NCBI GenBank assembly: GCA_031292035.1
Contig: JARLHX010000253.1
Coordinates: 1 to 54,978 of the forward strand
From: Negativicutes bacterium
GTDB taxonomy: Bacteria; Bacillota_C; Negativicutes; Sporomusales_B; JARLHX01
Reading direction: 5' to 3'
Length of the DNA: 54,978 bases
The translations under genes and the position numbers were made by a program. Shown here in pieces: positions 53,232 to 54,978 of the stretch. The notes under the pieces are model-generated. The model made no database searches, was not told where the DNA came from, and was given only the letters and a program-made list of their open reading frames with translations. The first letter of the stretch is position 1. Every line of letters begins with the position of its first letter.

Positions 53232-54793
53232 CTTCACGAGCACGATGGGCCGGCCTGATATGTTTGCTGGCAGCCGTGATTTTAACGGCGCCGCTGGCTT
53301 ATCATAATTTGGCTGAGCCCGATTTTTGGTTTGATGAGAGTGGGCAATTTTGGCTGGCCAAAGGGCTGAATCATTTTTCGCCCCCGCTTAGTGCTGCCGG
53401 GTCGTGGCGTGACGTTTTGGAGAACAATCGGCAATACAACCTTGACCCGGGGGGCTTTACCCTGCTGCTCCATTATTGGACGGCATTCGGCGAAGATCCT
53501 GGTTGGCTGCGGGCCCTGCCGTTTGCATTTTTGGTGATTGCCGTTTTCCATTTCATGCTGATTGCCTGGAAATTGTCTGGGTCGAAAGTTATTGCGGTAT
53601 TGGCCTCTGTCGTGGCGCTGCTGCCCTTTCCCATGATTCTGGATTACGGCTTCGAGCTGCGTGCTTATAGTATGGAAGTCGCCGGGATTGTCGCTTCGCT
53701 CTTCTGGCTGATCAAAACGCTTGAGCATCCAACCCGCAGTAATCTGGCGGCATTAGGAGTGACGGCCGCTTTTTTTCTGGGTTCGCGCTACAGCTTTGTC
53801 ATTGCAGTAGTGGCGATCGGGGTGGTGTTACTGTTTCAGGTTTATCGCCGGTCACTCAAGCAATATATCACCCGCGGCTGGGGATTTTATCTTCCGGTGG
53901 CAGCAGGGATGGTTTATATCTGGTTGTCCATGCTAAGATACCAGGACCCGGGCGGGGTGCCGCCTGGTCATGTCACAACCCTTATTCTGCGTTTCCAAAG
54001 CCTGCCGGAAATAATCGGCCGGATTTATACGAATCTTTTTTCGTTTCAGTATAGCTCCTTTTTATTATTCATCCTGGCTGTTCCGCTAATCGGGGTAATC
54101 AGGCCGGACTTTCTCGGCCCTGAGCGGGGCAGATACTACTGGGGTGTATGGCTTTGGGCCCTTTCCTTCCAAGGCGTTTCGATTGTGCTCTCCGCCCTTG
54201 GTAAATATCCTTGGGCCGTCAACAGCCGCTGGAATCTCAACCTGCAGAGTGTGGCCGCTGTTTCGCTTTGCCTGCTGCTGCTGCTGGCTATTGATTATTT
54301 ACGGCAATTGTCCTGGGTTATCGGGAATAAACGCTGGCTAAAAGTAGTCGCGGTCGGCTGCTGCTTAGCGCTGGTTTTGATCGGTTTTAACAGGCAGGTT
54401 CATCATTCCCAGGATGATACAACCTATGCCAACCTCCAACTTCTCGGTGACGCGCGACTGTCTTCCGCCCGCGTTTTCGTGGGCTATTACGCCGGGCCCA
54501 GTGTTCGTTATCTGTTTGAATACGGTCCCCTGAGACATCGCGGCGATATTTATCCGCAGGCTTTCTACTTTGAAGGTCGACAGGAATATTTATCGCAAAG
54601 TAAAATCGATGCCGACCAATTTGATATTATGCTCCTGGCCCTGGCTGATCCGGAAATGGTTGCCAAATATCGACAACGCTCCGGCAGTAGGTTTGATGTT
54701 TTTCCCGGCCCTCCCAGGCCCTATCTTTTGGTAAAGGAACAGCAGCTGGGTGGGCGTTCTGGGGAGACGACTAGCGAAATCGTTCGCCCCTGA
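53225..54793 (+). CDS. Polytopic membrane glycosyltransferase (GT39/ArnT-like, GT-C fold)
   Basis: The 522-residue protein has 9-11 hydrophobic helices followed by a soluble C-terminal domain of about 100 residues. The first periplasmic loop has the acidic motif EPDFWFDESGQFWLAKGL near residue 32, where GT-C enzymes keep their catalytic Asp/Glu pair, and a second motif (DPGGFTLLLHYW) follows. Such enzymes move a sugar from a polyprenyl-phosphate donor to a surface acceptor outside the membrane. It would use the lipid-linked sugar made by the GT2 enzyme and flipped by the GtrA-like protein. The acceptor cannot be told from sequence. Confidence 0.82.
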   Translation: MLTSRARWAGLICLLAAVILTAPLAYHNLAEPDFWFDESGQFWLAKGLNHFSPPLSAAGSWRDVLENNRQYNLDPGGFTLLLHYWTAFGEDPGWLRALPFAFLVIAVFHFMLIAWKLSGSKVIAVLASVVALLPFPMILDYGFELRAYSMEVAGIVASLFWLIKTLEHPTRSNLAALGVTAAFFLGSRYSFVIAVVAIGVVLLFQVYRRSLKQYITRGWGFYLPVAAGMVYIWLSMLRYQDPGGVPPGHVTTLILRFQSLPEIIGRIYTNLFSFQYSSFLLFILAVPLIGVIRPDFLGPERGRYYWGVWLWALSFQGVSIVLSALGKYPWAVNSRWNLNLQSVAAVSLCLLLLLAIDYLRQLSWVIGNKRWLKVVAVGCCLALVLIGFNRQVHHSQDDTTYANLQLLGDARLSSARVFVGYYAGPSVRYLFEYGPLRHRGDIYPQAFYFEGRQEYLSQSKIDADQFDIMLLALADPEMVAKYRQRSGSRFDVFPGPPRPYLLVKEQQLGGRSGETTSEIVRP

Positions 54794-54869
54794 CAGGGAA
54801 AGACCATCAAAGGGCCGAATTTTAGCGAAACTAGTTATTTTAGCCACAAAAAGCAATGGAGGGTGAAAG

Positions 54870-54978
54870 ATGGAAGAACTAAGTAGTTTAGCAGGCGGGA
54901 AAAAAGCATTAGTGCTCGACCAAAAGGACAATGTAGCAGTAGCGTTAACCGACCTGAAAAACGGCGATAGTTGCCTAG
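54870..54978 (+). CDS. UxaA-like SAF-domain protein (altronate dehydratase N-part), 3' end cut by window
   Basis: The first 36 residues are visible. After ten leading residues, KKALVLDQKDNVAVALTDLK matches the start of the SAF domain of altronate dehydratase small subunits and related UxaA-family sugar-acid dehydratases. TGGAGGG precedes the ATG at 54870 by seven bases. The gene continues beyond the window; a large UxaA subunit would be expected downstream or fused. The substrate (altronate, galactarate or another hydroxy acid) is undecided. Confidence 0.75.
   Translation, partial: MEELSSLAGGKKALVLDQKDNVAVALTDLKNGDSCL

Noticed and set aside
1..54978. CRISPR arrays, insertion sequences, integrase genes or attachment-site repeats.
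   Set aside because: No array-like repeat-spacer pattern, transposase or integrase was seen; transfer is suggested only by the molybdoenzyme remnant.

Overview
The window reads as a chromosome segment of an anaerobic, diderm Firmicute, most likely Negativicutes (Sporomusaceae-like). This is inferred from an RND-type efflux adaptor (which implies an outer membrane) beside Firmicute-style partner-switching genes, single-domain PTS parts, Gram-positive-type ribosome binding sites, a purine riboswitch, GTG/TTG starts, and genes for decarboxylation and CoA-transfer fermentation. No rRNA, tRNA, CRISPR array, insertion sequence or phage gene was recognised.

Layout. 0-1.7 kb: minus-strand TetR regulator and truncated efflux adaptor behind a clear operator. 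2-7.8 kb: signalling operon of an HD-GYP protein, a PAS/SpoIIE phosphatase, an RsbW-like ATPase, a STAS protein and a chemoreceptor. 8.2-13.5 kb: a sigma-54-type promoter driving a two-cluster ferredoxin-like protein, an unrecognised Cys-rich protein and a DASS anion transporter, followed by a sigma-54 activator with an unusual C-terminus. 13.8-18.8 kb: phosphoketolase, then DhaK-DhaL-DhaM-HPr. 19-24.7 kb: EamA transporter, an acetolactate-synthase-like enzyme, a homoserine-dehydrogenase-like protein and an IlvD-type dehydratase with its own sigma-54-type promoter. 24.8-27.4 kb: orphan zinc-binding lipoprotein (minus) and a C-terminal processing protease.

27.4-35.5 kb: LysR regulator divergent from a catabolic cluster (class III CoA-transferase, biotin-type carboxyltransferase, DUF6282-like metal hydrolase, SSS and DASS transporters), probably for import, CoA activation and decarboxylation of an unidentified organic acid. 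35.5-40.7 kb: xanthine-dehydrogenase-type three-subunit enzyme plus NCS2 permease, behind a strong promoter, a guanine-type purine riboswitch and a second structured RNA region. 40.8-42.1 kb: NDH-2. 42.1-44.2 kb: two tandem biotin synthase paralogues behind two BirA operators. 44.3 kb: a sulfite-oxidase-family C-terminal domain remnant. 44.9-49.7 kb: glgC, pgm and ptsI. 49.9-54.8 kb: a coiled-coil lipoprotein and a UDP-galactopyranose mutase/GtrA/GT2/membrane glycosyltransferase cassette. The window ends in the start of a UxaA-like SAF-domain gene.

The best candidates for an undescribed system are the sigma-54-controlled ferredoxin/Cys-protein/DASS operon (8.2-13.5 kb) and the CoA-transferase/carboxyltransferase/DUF6282/dual-transporter cluster (28.4-35.4 kb). 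The purine riboswitch followed by a second RNA element, and the two non-identical BioB proteins under tandem BirA sites, are the clearest regulatory and enzymological oddities.
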